Assembly (NCBI RefSeq): GCF_020907245.1
Contig: NZ_JAJJWH010000021.1
Location: forward strand, 1 to 64,000
Direction of reading: 5' to 3'
DNA from: Pontibacter harenae
GTDB taxonomy: Bacteria; Bacteroidota; Bacteroidia; Cytophagales; Hymenobacteraceae
DNA length: 64,000 nt
The translations under genes and the position numbers were made by a program. This document shows, piece after piece, positions 46,378 through 55,587 of this stretch. The notes below the pieces were generated by a model. That model did no database searches. It saw nothing but the letters and a program-made list of their open reading frames with translations, and was not told the origin of the DNA. Position 1 is the stretch's first letter, and every line of letters begins with the position of its first letter.

Positions 46378-47589
46378 TCAGCTTTTAATCAACTCGCTCT
46401 TCAACTCTTTTCTGAACGCTACTGTTTCTACGGTGCTACTGTCATCAGCGTCTGCTACTCTTACCTCCAGCCACAACTGCCCATTATCATAATAGTCGAT
46501 TACTACAAAGCCAAGCTGTTCGAGTGTAAAAGTAGCTCTGCCACCTTTTTTTACAAATGCAGTTTTACTTCCTGAGCCACTGACTACATAGTGGTTGCCT
46601 CTTACCTCAAAATGCTGCAGGTTATGATCGTGGCCTGCAACATAAATAATATTATTGTAACGATGAAAGATGGTTAACAGCCGTTTTCGCATGCGCTTAT
46701 ACTTCTTGTGCGACATATCTTCATAAGCTCCGAAAAACTTGCGGTAAAACGGGTACAACGATCCAAATATAGGAAGCGGAACATAAAAGCGTTTGTGGGC
46801 TGCTGTTAACGGAAATATGTGCTGCTTTATCGTGAATTTTCCTCCGTGCAGGGCATTGCTGTATAAGGGATGATGCGCTGCTACCAAAATGCGCTGATGC
46901 TTATTTCTACGCAAAATTTTATTCAGCTCCAGAAAGAACTGCTCAATGTCTTCATAGCCACAGCCACTGCCAGTGCCCAAAGGCTTATCGCTGCGGTGCA
47001 CCCACCATTGCGTGTTAATAATCAGCAGGAGCAAGCCATCTGCCAGTTGTATAGTTGTAGGGCCAGGACATCCGTTAGGCGGCAAGTAAGCTTCTCTGTT
47101 CTTCAATGTGTCCAGCACATAATTTTCCTGCCGTAGCATTTGCTCGTAGCCACCTACTCGGCCTTTGTTCCAGTCGTGGTTGCCGCTCAAAAAAATGCTT
47201 TTGCCATTATAGTCCTGGCACTTCTGCAACAGTAGGTTCAGTCGTTCCACAGCAGTGGCATAGTGCGTGTGGCCTTCTTCTGGCAAACCAACAGGGTAAA
47301 GGTTGTCGCCCAAAAACACTATGGTACCTGCTTCAGGATTCTCGCTTTTCCAGCTCTCCAGCATGTGTAAAACAGGGTCTGTACCGTCGGTTGCTATATA
47401 ACCTATATCTCCCAACAGTGCCACAGAATAAACTTTGCCTGCATCGGCTGGTGGTTTATAGTTGCGCCAGCCAACGTCGGAAAGCTTGTAGAAAGGCTTT
47501 CGTCTGTATTTCCGTTCTTCCCAATAGCTGAAAACTATAAAGGTAAGCAACAGCACAGGCACAATAATCAGAAAGTAAGGTAAAAGCAT
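46378..47589 (-). CDS. Membrane-anchored metallophosphoesterase
   Basis: A 403-aa protein with one N-terminal helix (YFLIIVPVLLLTFIVFSYW) and a calcineurin-like phosphoesterase domain. Metal-ligand motifs are visible: ALLGDIGYIA (for GDxxD-like), VFLGDNLYPVG, SGNHDW, AAHHPLYS and VAGHDHNLQHF. The order fits the family. The substrate is unknown. The active domain should face outside the cytoplasmic membrane. Confidence 0.88.
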   Translation of the reverse strand: MLLPYFLIIVPVLLLTFIVFSYWEERKYRRKPFYKLSDVGWRNYKPPADAGKVYSVALLGDIGYIATDGTDPVLHMLESWKSENPEAGTIVFLGDNLYPVGLPEEGHTHYATAVERLNLLLQKCQDYNGKSIFLSGNHDWNKGRVGGYEQMLRQENYVLDTLKNREAYLPPNGCPGPTTIQLADGLLLLIINTQWWVHRSDKPLGTGSGCGYEDIEQFFLELNKILRRNKHQRILVAAHHPLYSNALHGGKFTIKQHIFPLTAAHKRFYVPLPIFGSLYPFYRKFFGAYEDMSHKKYKRMRKRLLTIFHRYNNIIYVAGHDHNLQHFEVRGNHYVVSGSGSKTAFVKKGGRATFTLEQLGFVVIDYYDNGQLWLEVRVADADDSSTVETVAFRKELKSELIKS

Positions 47590-47652
47590 GCAGTTAAAAT
47601 ATGGGGTTTGTGCTGATTAAACTTCGAAAGCTTTTGAGAACTAAGAATGGCC

Positions 47653-48288
47653 TTAAAAATTGGGTGGTGTCAGGTTTTTGAAGTGGCCGTTTTGTTTTAC
47701 CCGCACCTTTAGGCGTTCTGCTTCTTCTACAATGGGGATTATAGTTATAAGGTGCTGTAGCAGCAGTTCCTGCCGATCGCTTTCGTTTGGGAGTTGTAGC
47801 AAAAGGTATTCCTGCTCTACCGATAATCCTAAATGATGGGCTATATCATACGATTTGAAATCTTCGGGTAAGTCAAGAAACAGCGTGCGCAGACCCAGTA
47901 CTTCGTGTAGCTTTTGCATGCACTCCTTTATTTTCAGCTTGGTAACTATATCTTCGGTACCCTCATCAGTTATCTTTTTTACCTCTCCACCAGCGTATAA
48001 CCTGCCAGGTGCTTGTTTATCGAACTGTTTAACCTTGAAAATCGATACACCTTTTGTGCGGATATCCATTTCGCCATTATCGTATTTCTTTTCGATTTGC
48101 AGAATCTTAACCTCTGTTCCGTATTCACCTACTTTGTTATCTATAAAAGTAGGAATGCCAAAGCTTGTGTTGTTCGTGATGCAATCTAACACCAGTTGTT
48201 TGTACCTTGGCTCAAAGATGTGCAGGTTCAGCTTTTCACCTGGGAAGACGACAATTTCAAGAGGAAATAATGGAAGATACTTTGCCAT
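47653..48288 (-). CDS. LON N-terminal (substrate-binding) domain protein
   Basis: A 211-aa protein with the PUA-like fold of the Lon protease N-terminal domain (LPLFPLEIVVFPGEKLNLHIFEPRYKQLVLDCI), but no ATPase or protease part. Related stand-alone proteins are common in Bacteroidota and have no settled role. It is divergent from mtgA. Confidence 0.88.
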   Translation of the reverse strand: MAKYLPLFPLEIVVFPGEKLNLHIFEPRYKQLVLDCITNNTSFGIPTFIDNKVGEYGTEVKILQIEKKYDNGEMDIRTKGVSIFKVKQFDKQAPGRLYAGGEVKKITDEGTEDIVTKLKIKECMQKLHEVLGLRTLFLDLPEDFKSYDIAHHLGLSVEQEYLLLQLPNESDRQELLLQHLITIIPIVEEAERLKVRVKQNGHFKNLTPPNF

Positions 48289-48420
48289 AAGTAGGCTATA
48301 TGGTTCTGCTTTAGGTTTATAGTTGGTTGAATGATAACAACCTTAGAGAAGTACGGTTTAAACTTGCCCCTTGTTAAGCTTAAGTTTTTTATAGTGTTTA
48401 AATATAAGCCGCAAATACTT

Positions 48421-48428
48421 TACATTTG
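48421..48428 (+). promoter_or_regulatory. mtgA promoter -7 box
   Basis: TACATTTG matches TAnnTTTG, with the ATG of mtgA 24 bases downstream. The spacing fits a Bacteroidota promoter. Confidence 0.55.
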
Positions 48429-48452
48429 CGGCCTTTAGCGTTACACTTCAAC

Positions 48453-49190
48453 ATGAAAAAGAGGCAACTAGGGCTGGGGCAAACAAAGCTGCTGTTCGTT
48501 AAACTTCTTCTTACTTTATTTCTTCTGAGCGTTGCCTGGGTGCTGCTGTATCGTTGGGTTGCGCCTCCTGTTACTTTACACATGATGCAGCGCAGGGCAG
48601 AGGCAGGAGCAGCTTCCAAGGAAGATCCAGCAATCGACTACCGCTTTGTTACCTTAGAGGAAATGTCGCAGCAGTTGCCCTTGGCTGTGGTTGCTTCCGA
48701 AGATCAGCTTTTTCCGCAGCACTATGGTTTTGACTTTGATGCCATCTATGGGGCTTTTAAGAGTAACACCAAGGGCAAGAAAATCAGAGGGGGCAGTACG
48801 ATCAGTCAGCAGGTGGCTAAAAATGTTTTTCTGTGGCACGGGCGTAGTTATTTCAGAAAAGCATTAGAGGCTTATTTCACAGTTTTGATTGAGGTTTTGT
48901 GGGGGAAAGAGCGTATCATGGAAGTATACCTGAACATTGCAGAAATGGGAGACGGTATATTTGGTGTGGAAGCCGCTTCTCAGAACTATTTCAATACAGC
49001 TGCTAAGAATGTGGGGCGACAACAGGCTGCTCTTTTGGCCGCTGTTTTGCCCAACCCAATCAGATATTCTGCCAAAAGACCTTCTGGTTACGTGCTGAAA
49101 CGCCGCTCCCGTATTACCAGAGCTATGCGGCAGTTAGGCGGAACCGCCTATATAAAATCTATACTGCCTGCCGATGAAGAACAGAAATAA
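48453..49190 (+). CDS. mtgA: Monofunctional peptidoglycan glycosyltransferase
   Basis: A 245-aa protein from the ATG at 48453. The upstream in-frame extension from 48426 begins with TTG, overlaps the promoter box and is not used here. One N-terminal membrane helix (LLFVKLLLTLFLLSVAWVLLYRWV) is followed by the GT51 domain. The catalytic Glu lies in VASEDQLFPQHYGFD, then KIRGGSTISQQVAKNVFLWHGRS and WGKERIMEVYLNIAEMG. It polymerises lipid II into glycan strands. It overlaps the next gene by 17 bp, so the two are co-translated. Confidence 0.94.
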   Translation: MKKRQLGLGQTKLLFVKLLLTLFLLSVAWVLLYRWVAPPVTLHMMQRRAEAGAASKEDPAIDYRFVTLEEMSQQLPLAVVASEDQLFPQHYGFDFDAIYGAFKSNTKGKKIRGGSTISQQVAKNVFLWHGRSYFRKALEAYFTVLIEVLWGKERIMEVYLNIAEMGDGIFGVEAASQNYFNTAAKNVGRQQAALLAAVLPNPIRYSAKRPSGYVLKRRSRITRAMRQLGGTAYIKSILPADEEQK

Positions 49191-49653
49191 ACTGCCACTG
49201 GCTTTATTCTTTAGCTTAAGCCTATTTTCCTGCCAACAGAGCGAGAAGCAGCAAGTTGCTTCTTCTACTTCTATAGATACTGCCAACACAGAGGAGCAGG
49301 TTCGGCAAGTCCTAAACGAGCAGGCGTCCTGCTGGAGCAAAGGCGATTTGGAGTGCTACATGGATGGTTACTGGAAGTCAGATTCCTTGCTGTTTATCGG
49401 GAAAAGCGGCCTGACTTACGGATGGCAACAAACTCTGGACAACTACAAGCGCAGCTACCCCAACACAGACGCCATGGGTAAACTAACATTCGACCTGAAG
49501 GAGGTAAAGCCCTTGTCAGGTGAGACGATGCTGGTGGTAGGGAAATGGCACCTAGCCCGTAATATTGCAGAGGGTGACCTGCAAGGGCATTTCTCTGTCA
49601 TCTTCAGGAAATTCACCAACGGCTGGAAAATCATCGCCGACCATTCAAGTTAA
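49174..49653 (+). CDS. SnoaL/DUF4440-like lipoprotein
   Basis: A 159-aa lipoprotein with lipobox LFSC (Cys near residue 19). The rest is a cone-shaped NTF2-like fold (EEQVRQVLNEQASCWSKGDLECYMDGYW, SVIFRKFTNGWKIIADHSS), as in DUF4440/SnoaL proteins. Some members act on ligands or carry enzyme roles, but here no catalytic residues are certain. It overlaps mtgA by 17 bp, which could hint at a joint envelope role. Confidence 0.75.
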   Translation: MKNRNKLPLALFFSLSLFSCQQSEKQQVASSTSIDTANTEEQVRQVLNEQASCWSKGDLECYMDGYWKSDSLLFIGKSGLTYGWQQTLDNYKRSYPNTDAMGKLTFDLKEVKPLSGETMLVVGKWHLARNIAEGDLQGHFSVIFRKFTNGWKIIADHSS

Positions 49654-49739
49654 GCCATACTGATTGCTAAAAGCTTCATATGTAGAAGATGTATAGCTCA
49701 AACACTCACTAATTCCCAAACCCTCTAACTTTTTAACTG

Positions 49740-50879
49740 CTAAGCGTCACCCTCTTCGTCTTGTTCCGTTGTTGTTTTTATAACAGGCAGTTCTTCTGTA
49801 AAGATAAAACCATTATCAGCGGCATGTTTGGCGGCTTCTAAAGTTTGTTTTACCAGCACCATTTCTACTTCTCCGCCAACCTTTAATTCGTCCGAAATCT
49901 GCACAACCTTTCGGGAGTGTTTCTCAATGTTTACATCCCGAATGTAAACTGCCATAATGCGGCCTGGGTAATTCTTCACCACTTCACTGTAAATGGCGGC
50001 ATCTTGTTGCCCGCTATCTCCAATCAAAATAAAGTTGAGCTTTGGATAAGTAATAAGCAGGTTTTCGATTTCCTTATACTTATGGCCCATGTGGTCAGAG
50101 GCCAGGAACTTCTTATCATCTATTCCAAAATCGCGGAGCAGGAGAGGGCCTTGCGGAATTTCATTCAGCTCGAGGAAGTGGTATAGCAGGTCGTAGGTGT
50201 TCCAGGGGCTGCTGGAAACATAAAAGAACGGATTGTTGTGTTTGCCGTTGCGACCCAATTGCAACGAACGGTAGAACGACGACACACCATGAAAGGGAAT
50301 GCGGCTGTGAGCATTGTTCAGCAACACGTTCCTTCCTGTCTGTAGCAAGCTTGTAGCACCTGTACGAACTATCGTATCATCTATATCGGAGATAATGCCA
50401 TACTCTGCATCAGGGGGTGGCACTAGTACATAAGCAGGCTCAACAATGTCTTCATCAAACTTAACGGGTGCGTCTATTAGTTTTATGTCTATAGAATGCC
50501 AGATATCATCTAGTACAAGTGGCTTTTTAGGTTCAATGTTCAGCACAAAGTAACCTTCTACATCTGTTGTCACTTCATAAGTTTCGCCCTGGAATTGAAG
50601 CTGCACTCTGGCATTTGGAATCTCGTCACTCTCGAAGCGACGGTACATATTCAGGAGGTTTTCCCAAAGCGTGTCTTGTTCTTCAGAAACAGTGATTCCT
50701 TTATCAACCAGCACACGTCCTTTTACATACAACCTGTTTGGGGTGCCGTAGCTGCGATAGGTAACAATCTGCAATGGTTTTAGCAGGTTTAGTCTACGCT
50801 TTAGTTTAAAAGTGAGTGTGTCGAATTTCTCCTCTGCCTTTAGTACAGTTTTAACTGCTGCTTTTTTGATGTCTTTCAT
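49740..50879 (-). CDS. App1-type phosphatase-domain protein
   Basis: A 379-aa protein with the App1/DUF2183 HAD-like phosphatase domain. The DxDxT nucleophile lies in YGIISDIDDTIVRTGA, with FYVSSSPWNTYDLL and FILIGDSGQQDAAIYSEVVK downstream. The N-terminal half may be a lipid- or sugar-binding beta domain (about 50-150). Yeast App1 is a phosphatidate phosphatase. The substrate here is not proven. No signal peptide is present, so it is cytoplasmic. Confidence 0.88.
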   Translation of the reverse strand: MKDIKKAAVKTVLKAEEKFDTLTFKLKRRLNLLKPLQIVTYRSYGTPNRLYVKGRVLVDKGITVSEEQDTLWENLLNMYRRFESDEIPNARVQLQFQGETYEVTTDVEGYFVLNIEPKKPLVLDDIWHSIDIKLIDAPVKFDEDIVEPAYVLVPPPDAEYGIISDIDDTIVRTGATSLLQTGRNVLLNNAHSRIPFHGVSSFYRSLQLGRNGKHNNPFFYVSSSPWNTYDLLYHFLELNEIPQGPLLLRDFGIDDKKFLASDHMGHKYKEIENLLITYPKLNFILIGDSGQQDAAIYSEVVKNYPGRIMAVYIRDVNIEKHSRKVVQISDELKVGGEVEMVLVKQTLEAAKHAADNGFIFTEELPVIKTTTEQDEEGDA

Positions 50880-50917
50880 AATAAAAATATTGCCTGCACA
50901 TTAGTGCAGGCAAAGAT

Positions 50918-51760
50918 TTAGAGTTGGTTCAAAGCATTTTTCAATGCATTAAAATCGGTGTCGGCGGCTGAGGTAGTCTTACAACCCAAATCCTGTGCCT
51001 GCTGCTGTATGTTCTGTATTCGGTTTTCAGGGTTTGGGTGGGTGCTCAGGAATTCTGGTGTTCTTCCGCCCTGTTCTTCCTGGTTAAGTTTCACAAAGAA
51101 GCCAGCCGCACCATCGCAGGCGTAATGCTCTGTGCCACCGAGGTACTGCACAGACATGTTGTCGGCTTCTGTTTCAGCTTCGCGGCTAAATCTTAAACCT
51201 GCAAACTGTCCTGCCAACTGACCAGCAATCTGCTGTAACGTGCCCGAGTCGTTGCCTAATGCCACCGACAGCAATAGTGCAATACCGTAATCTCTTTGAA
51301 GCTGTCGTACACTGTGGCGTCTGTCGGCATGTGCTATTTCGTGTGCTAGTACACCTGCTAAGTGGTCCTCATCCTCTAAAAACTTTACAAGCCCAGAATA
51401 GACGTAGATATAACCTCCAGGTGTGGCAAAAGCGTTCAGCATCTCATCGTCGTTGATGATTTTCACATTCCACTCAAATTCATTTCTGTAGCGCACCTCA
51501 CCAGAGTCAAGCACTCTGTTTACTATTCTGTCAAGGCTAGTGTAGGCGGTTCTCACATTTGCGTTAGAACTGTTTCGCTCCAACAGCTGGCCGTTAGCAC
51601 GATACGTAGAGTCAACTTCAGCTGAAACCTGCTGGCCAAGCCGTACATCATCCTCAATAGAGAAGATCAGTATTCCATCACCGTCTCCGCAACTGCTGAG
51701 GAGCGTGGTGCAAATAAGTACCCATAGCCACACCAGCGGCATATTTTTTAATCTGTTCAT
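50918..51760 (-). CDS. M48-family metalloprotease, lipoprotein
   Basis: A 280-aa lipoprotein with lipobox LLSSC (Cys at residue 24). The M48 zinc site HEIAH is in VLAHEIAHADRRHSVRQLQRDYG, with Glu/Asp ligands in SREAETEADNMSVQYLG. The preceding block LNAFATPGGYIYVYSGLVKF is family-typical. It is probably a periplasm-facing outer-membrane protease that trims or removes misfolded proteins. It is 38 bp downstream of the App1-type gene's start side on the same strand. Confidence 0.93.
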   Translation of the reverse strand: MNRLKNMPLVWLWVLICTTLLSSCGDGDGILIFSIEDDVRLGQQVSAEVDSTYRANGQLLERNSSNANVRTAYTSLDRIVNRVLDSGEVRYRNEFEWNVKIINDDEMLNAFATPGGYIYVYSGLVKFLEDEDHLAGVLAHEIAHADRRHSVRQLQRDYGIALLLSVALGNDSGTLQQIAGQLAGQFAGLRFSREAETEADNMSVQYLGGTEHYACDGAAGFFVKLNQEEQGGRTPEFLSTHPNPENRIQNIQQQAQDLGCKTTSAADTDFNALKNALNQL

Positions 51761-51907
51761 TTTATTTCATCTTTAAGATAAATGCTCCCATAGCTGTCTG
51801 CTAACAACCCATCAGCGCCAGTGCATTTGTGTGGCTTTACGTTAGTAGAACTCTCTTTTGTTGCGCTTCGCTTACGCCAGCGCATTTGCACACAGCGGTT
51901 AAAACAA

Positions 51908-51937
51908 AAAAGCCCTTGAAGTGCTTCAAGGGCTTTT
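51908..51937 (-). terminator. M16 peptidase gene terminator
   Basis: AAAAGCCCTTGAAG (51908-51921) pairs with CTTCAAGGGCTTTT (51924-51937) with a two-base loop. On the minus strand it continues into TTTTTTGTTTT, a strong intrinsic terminator right after the M16 stop codon at 51957. Confidence 0.9.
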
Positions 51938-51956
51938 AAAAGTGTAGTATGATTAC

Positions 51957-54806
51957 TTATTTAACGGATGATGTGCCTATTGGGTTACCATCTGTGTCAA
52001 GTTCAATGATTTCGTAATTAAGCTGTTGCAGTTTTGGTAACACGGTTTTCTTATCGCCTACCACAATTATGTGCATGTTGTCTACTGGCAGGTTTTTAGC
52101 AGCCAGTGCATCAATCTCCTGCTTCGTTATGTTCTGCAGAATGTTAGTTTGCTTTTTAACGAAGTCTTTGTTCAGGTTATACTCGATGATCTGACCAAGG
52201 AAACCTGCTTTCTGACGTGGCGTTTCATACTTGCGGGCATCAGCCTGGCCAATAGAGTTCTTCATGAACTGAAGTTCTTCTTCAGTGACACCGTTGTTCT
52301 TAAAGTTCGTCATTTCTTTCATGAACTCTGTTACAGACTCAGCAGTGGCATCGGCACGAACACCAGCAGAAGCCGTGAACACACCACCGTACTTATTACC
52401 ACCAAAGCCAGAACGGGCACCGTATGTATAGCCTTTGTCTTCACGCAGGTTAAGGTTAATGCGGCTGTTAAAAGCACCACCTAACGCGTAATTCATTAAG
52501 CCAGCTTTATAATATTCGCCTGTGGCATCGTAAGGCATAGCTAAGTAACCGATACGGATCTCAGACTGTGCAGCATCTGTTTTGTCTACCAAATAGATGC
52601 GTGTTTTATCGATGCTAGGGGCTTTTGGCGTTGTTGGAACCTTCACGTTCTTCTTCTCCCACTTATTCAGGAAAGAAAGTTTGTTCATGATTTCCTTTTC
52701 GCTGATATCGCCTACTACTACCAGATTTGCTACAGAAGGAGAGACGCTGGTTTTGTAGAATTGCTTCACATCATCCAAAGTGATAGTAGAAACGGTTTCC
52801 TCTGTGCCTGAAGTTGGCACAGCTTGGAAGTTTCCTTCGCCATAAAGCACCTTGTTGTATACTTTGCTGGCGATAGCCGTTGGCTGCGTTGCCTGGTTGG
52901 CAATGCCCTCCAATTGCTGCTTCTTCAAACGATCGAAATCATCTTGTGCAAACTTAGGTCGGAACATACGTTCTTCCAGTAACTTCAGCGTCTTGTCCAG
53001 GTTCTTCGTCAGGGAATTAACGTAAACAACTATTTCATTGGAACCACCACCAATAGAGATGCTGCTACCGAGTTTGTTCAGTTCATTAGAGAATTCTTCG
53101 GCTGTGTAGTTCTCGGTGTCTTCGTTCATCAACGAGGTCATCAGCGAAGCAACACCTGCTTTGCCAGGGTTAGTGGCAGAAAGTCTGTGGCCGCCCTCGA
53201 TAGAAAGCTGAAGCGTAACAGTTGGGATTTCGTCCGTTTGTGTACCTATTACTTTCAAGCCGTTTTTAAACTTGCTAGTATAGTAGTTTGGCACGGCAAC
53301 AACCGGGTTTGCACCTGCTGCTGGTCTTTTGCTACGATCGAAGGTATCAACGGCTTTTGTGTACTGTAAGCCAGTGTATTCGTCTGGGCCTGCCACATAA
53401 CCGTCTTTTGTTGGTGTAAAGTTATCAGCTTTAGCAATTAACTCTGATTGGCCTTTTGGCACTACACTCAGCACCACGCTGTTCTTGCCTTTGATGTACT
53501 GATTGTATACACGCATCACGTCTTCTTTGGTAACAGACTGAATACGCTTTAGCTCATCCTGAATATAATTAGGGTTGCCACGGAAGGTTTCGTAATAAGC
53601 CAGCTGCGATACTTTACCGCTCACGCTAGACATTCTGTTAATCAGACCAGATTCGGCAGATGCCTTGTAACGTACTAGGTCCTCGTCTGTGATGCCGCGT
53701 TTTTCAAAATCCTGGAAAGATTTTGCTACTAACTCTTCGGCATCCGATAATTTCATGTTCGGATAAGTCATGATAGAAACTGCAAACTGACCAGCCAATT
53801 CAGACGAAGAATTGTAGGCACTGGCGTTTACCGCTTTCTGCTCTTTCACGAAGTTCTTGTAAAGCACAGAGTTCTTGCCCTGACCAAATACTTCAGCCAA
53901 TACATCCAACGCAGGCTCATCTTTGTGGCCCGACTGAGGAACGGGGTATGTAATGCGCAGCATCGGGAAACGTACGTTGTCTTCGTAAGAAACGTAGCGT
54001 GTTTTGTCAAGTGTCGGTACCATTGGCTTCATATTCTCTACCGCTGGTCCGGCAGGTATGGAGCCAAAATATTTTTCAGCTAACTTCACTACCTCGGCAG
54101 GCTTCACATCGCCACCAACGGTAAGAACTGCATTGTTGGGTCCGTACCAACGCAGGAAGAAGTTCTTAAGGTCATTTAGCTGCACCCGGTTCAAGTCTTC
54201 AAGAGAACCGATAACTGGCCAGGAATATGGGTGTCCGTAAGGATAAAAAGCTTGCGCTAAGATTTCTGAAGAGCGGCCATAAGGCTGGTTGTCTACACGC
54301 TGCCCGCGCTCGTTCTTCACTGTTTCGCGCTGTACTTCAAATTTTGGTTGCGTAACGGCATCAAGCAAAAAGCCCATGCGGTCAGCCTCTAACCACAAAG
54401 CAGTCTCAAGTTGGTTGCTCGGAATGGTTTCGTAGTAGTTGGTGCGGTCGCTGTTAGTAGAGCCGTTCAGAGTACCACCTGCATCAGATACAATCTTGAA
54501 GTGCTCTTCGTCTGCTACGTTATCAGAACCCTGAAACATCATGTGCTCGAAAAAGTGAGCAAAGCCAGATTTGCCGATATCTTCACGGGCAGAACCTACA
54601 TGGTAGGTTACATCCACGTGTACCACAGGGTCAGAATGGTCTTCGTGCACGATGAGAGTAAGTCCATTTGCCAGTTTATACTTTTCGTAAGGTATAACTA
54701 GCTCGCTACCTTTTTTGGTAACTTTCTCGATTTGCTTAGTCTGCGCTTCTGCCAAAGAAACAACACTGGCAGTGAGCACAATACTTAGGCCTACTTTTCG
54801 AAGCAT
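51957..54806 (-). CDS. M16 (insulinase-like) zinc metallopeptidase
   Basis: A 949-aa secreted protein with signal peptide (LSIVLTASVVSLAEAQ). It has two M16 halves. The first half has the inverted zinc motif HFFEH in GFAHFFEHMMFQGSD, with a Glu ligand in the ETVKNERGQRVDN region. The second half (from about residue 500) lacks the HxxEH motif, as usual for the non-catalytic partner half. It should degrade peptides in the periplasm or at the outer membrane. Length is normal for the fused type. A strong terminator follows. Confidence 0.94.
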   Translation of the reverse strand: MLRKVGLSIVLTASVVSLAEAQTKQIEKVTKKGSELVIPYEKYKLANGLTLIVHEDHSDPVVHVDVTYHVGSAREDIGKSGFAHFFEHMMFQGSDNVADEEHFKIVSDAGGTLNGSTNSDRTNYYETIPSNQLETALWLEADRMGFLLDAVTQPKFEVQRETVKNERGQRVDNQPYGRSSEILAQAFYPYGHPYSWPVIGSLEDLNRVQLNDLKNFFLRWYGPNNAVLTVGGDVKPAEVVKLAEKYFGSIPAGPAVENMKPMVPTLDKTRYVSYEDNVRFPMLRITYPVPQSGHKDEPALDVLAEVFGQGKNSVLYKNFVKEQKAVNASAYNSSSELAGQFAVSIMTYPNMKLSDAEELVAKSFQDFEKRGITDEDLVRYKASAESGLINRMSSVSGKVSQLAYYETFRGNPNYIQDELKRIQSVTKEDVMRVYNQYIKGKNSVVLSVVPKGQSELIAKADNFTPTKDGYVAGPDEYTGLQYTKAVDTFDRSKRPAAGANPVVAVPNYYTSKFKNGLKVIGTQTDEIPTVTLQLSIEGGHRLSATNPGKAGVASLMTSLMNEDTENYTAEEFSNELNKLGSSISIGGGSNEIVVYVNSLTKNLDKTLKLLEERMFRPKFAQDDFDRLKKQQLEGIANQATQPTAIASKVYNKVLYGEGNFQAVPTSGTEETVSTITLDDVKQFYKTSVSPSVANLVVVGDISEKEIMNKLSFLNKWEKKNVKVPTTPKAPSIDKTRIYLVDKTDAAQSEIRIGYLAMPYDATGEYYKAGLMNYALGGAFNSRINLNLREDKGYTYGARSGFGGNKYGGVFTASAGVRADATAESVTEFMKEMTNFKNNGVTEEELQFMKNSIGQADARKYETPRQKAGFLGQIIEYNLNKDFVKKQTNILQNITKQEIDALAAKNLPVDNMHIIVVGDKKTVLPKLQQLNYEIIELDTDGNPIGTSSVK

Positions 54807-54889
54807 AATTAAGTTGATTAGGTTAGTTTGGTGTTTAGACTAATATTAATCTAAATGGTTTAAAAGTTATATTAGTTCTAGACGAACGC

Positions 54890-55300
54890 CTATTTTGTCT
54901 CTACTAATACCTGTTTGCCGAACATGGCAGATACAGCCAATGTTAGAAGTGCAACTACAAGCATACCTGTTGTTAGTAAAAAAGCCATGCCAGCTGTTTG
55001 CGTTGCTTCTGCCTCTTGAGTCGCCTGCACCACTTGAAGTAAGCGTATAAAATAGGTGCCTGCACGCCAGCCAAGCAATACTGTAAGTAAGCCTGCTTCG
55101 GCTGTACCCAACAAAAAAGCCCAGCGTTTTCTGCGGTTTAGAAAATGGCCTGCCGTTAGTGCGACTACGCCTCCCAGTGCACCTGTAATTAAGGCAGTTT
55201 GTGCTTGTTCGCCTGCCACATCAACAGCTACGGCTCCGCAAGCCAGCAAAAAGAAACCGAAAAAGGCGTAGAGGTAGGAGATTTGTTTGTGTATCGTCAT
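54890..55300 (-). CDS. Four-helix membrane protein, unknown
   Basis: A 136-aa protein with about four predicted helices: YLYAFFGFFLLACGAVAV, TALITGALGGVVALTAGHFL, AFLLGTAEAGLLTVLLGW and GMAFLLTTGMLVVALLTLAV. The pattern is like small TMEM14-type membrane proteins, but no family can be fixed. It is 83 bp upstream of the M16 gene's start on the same strand. Confidence 0.7.
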   Translation of the reverse strand: MTIHKQISYLYAFFGFFLLACGAVAVDVAGEQAQTALITGALGGVVALTAGHFLNRRKRWAFLLGTAEAGLLTVLLGWRAGTYFIRLLQVVQATQEAEATQTAGMAFLLTTGMLVVALLTLAVSAMFGKQVLVETK

Positions 55301-55587
55301 GTTCTATTTTGTTATGAAGTGGCTAAGATACACAACAGACGCAAGTACTGAGATTGTAAATGATTTTTATTGGTGGAGTTAAGCTTGTAAAGAACTGTAT
55401 CAATATGAACATATTTGTTTAAAAGACAGCATAACTATGAGCTACTGCTTCGCCAAAATTATATCGTTGCTAAAAATCATCTTAAAAGGAAAATTGAACA
55501 AATTTGCTTATAATTTCGATGATTTATAGTTAAGTTGGTGCTGCGTTGCAATATGTTTGTCATGTTGCAAATGCTTAAAAAGAACAA

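Noticed and set aside
44461..51760. Two M48 proteases as a recent duplication
   Set aside because: They lie 5.6 kb apart, on opposite strands, and share only family motifs, so recent duplication is not supported.
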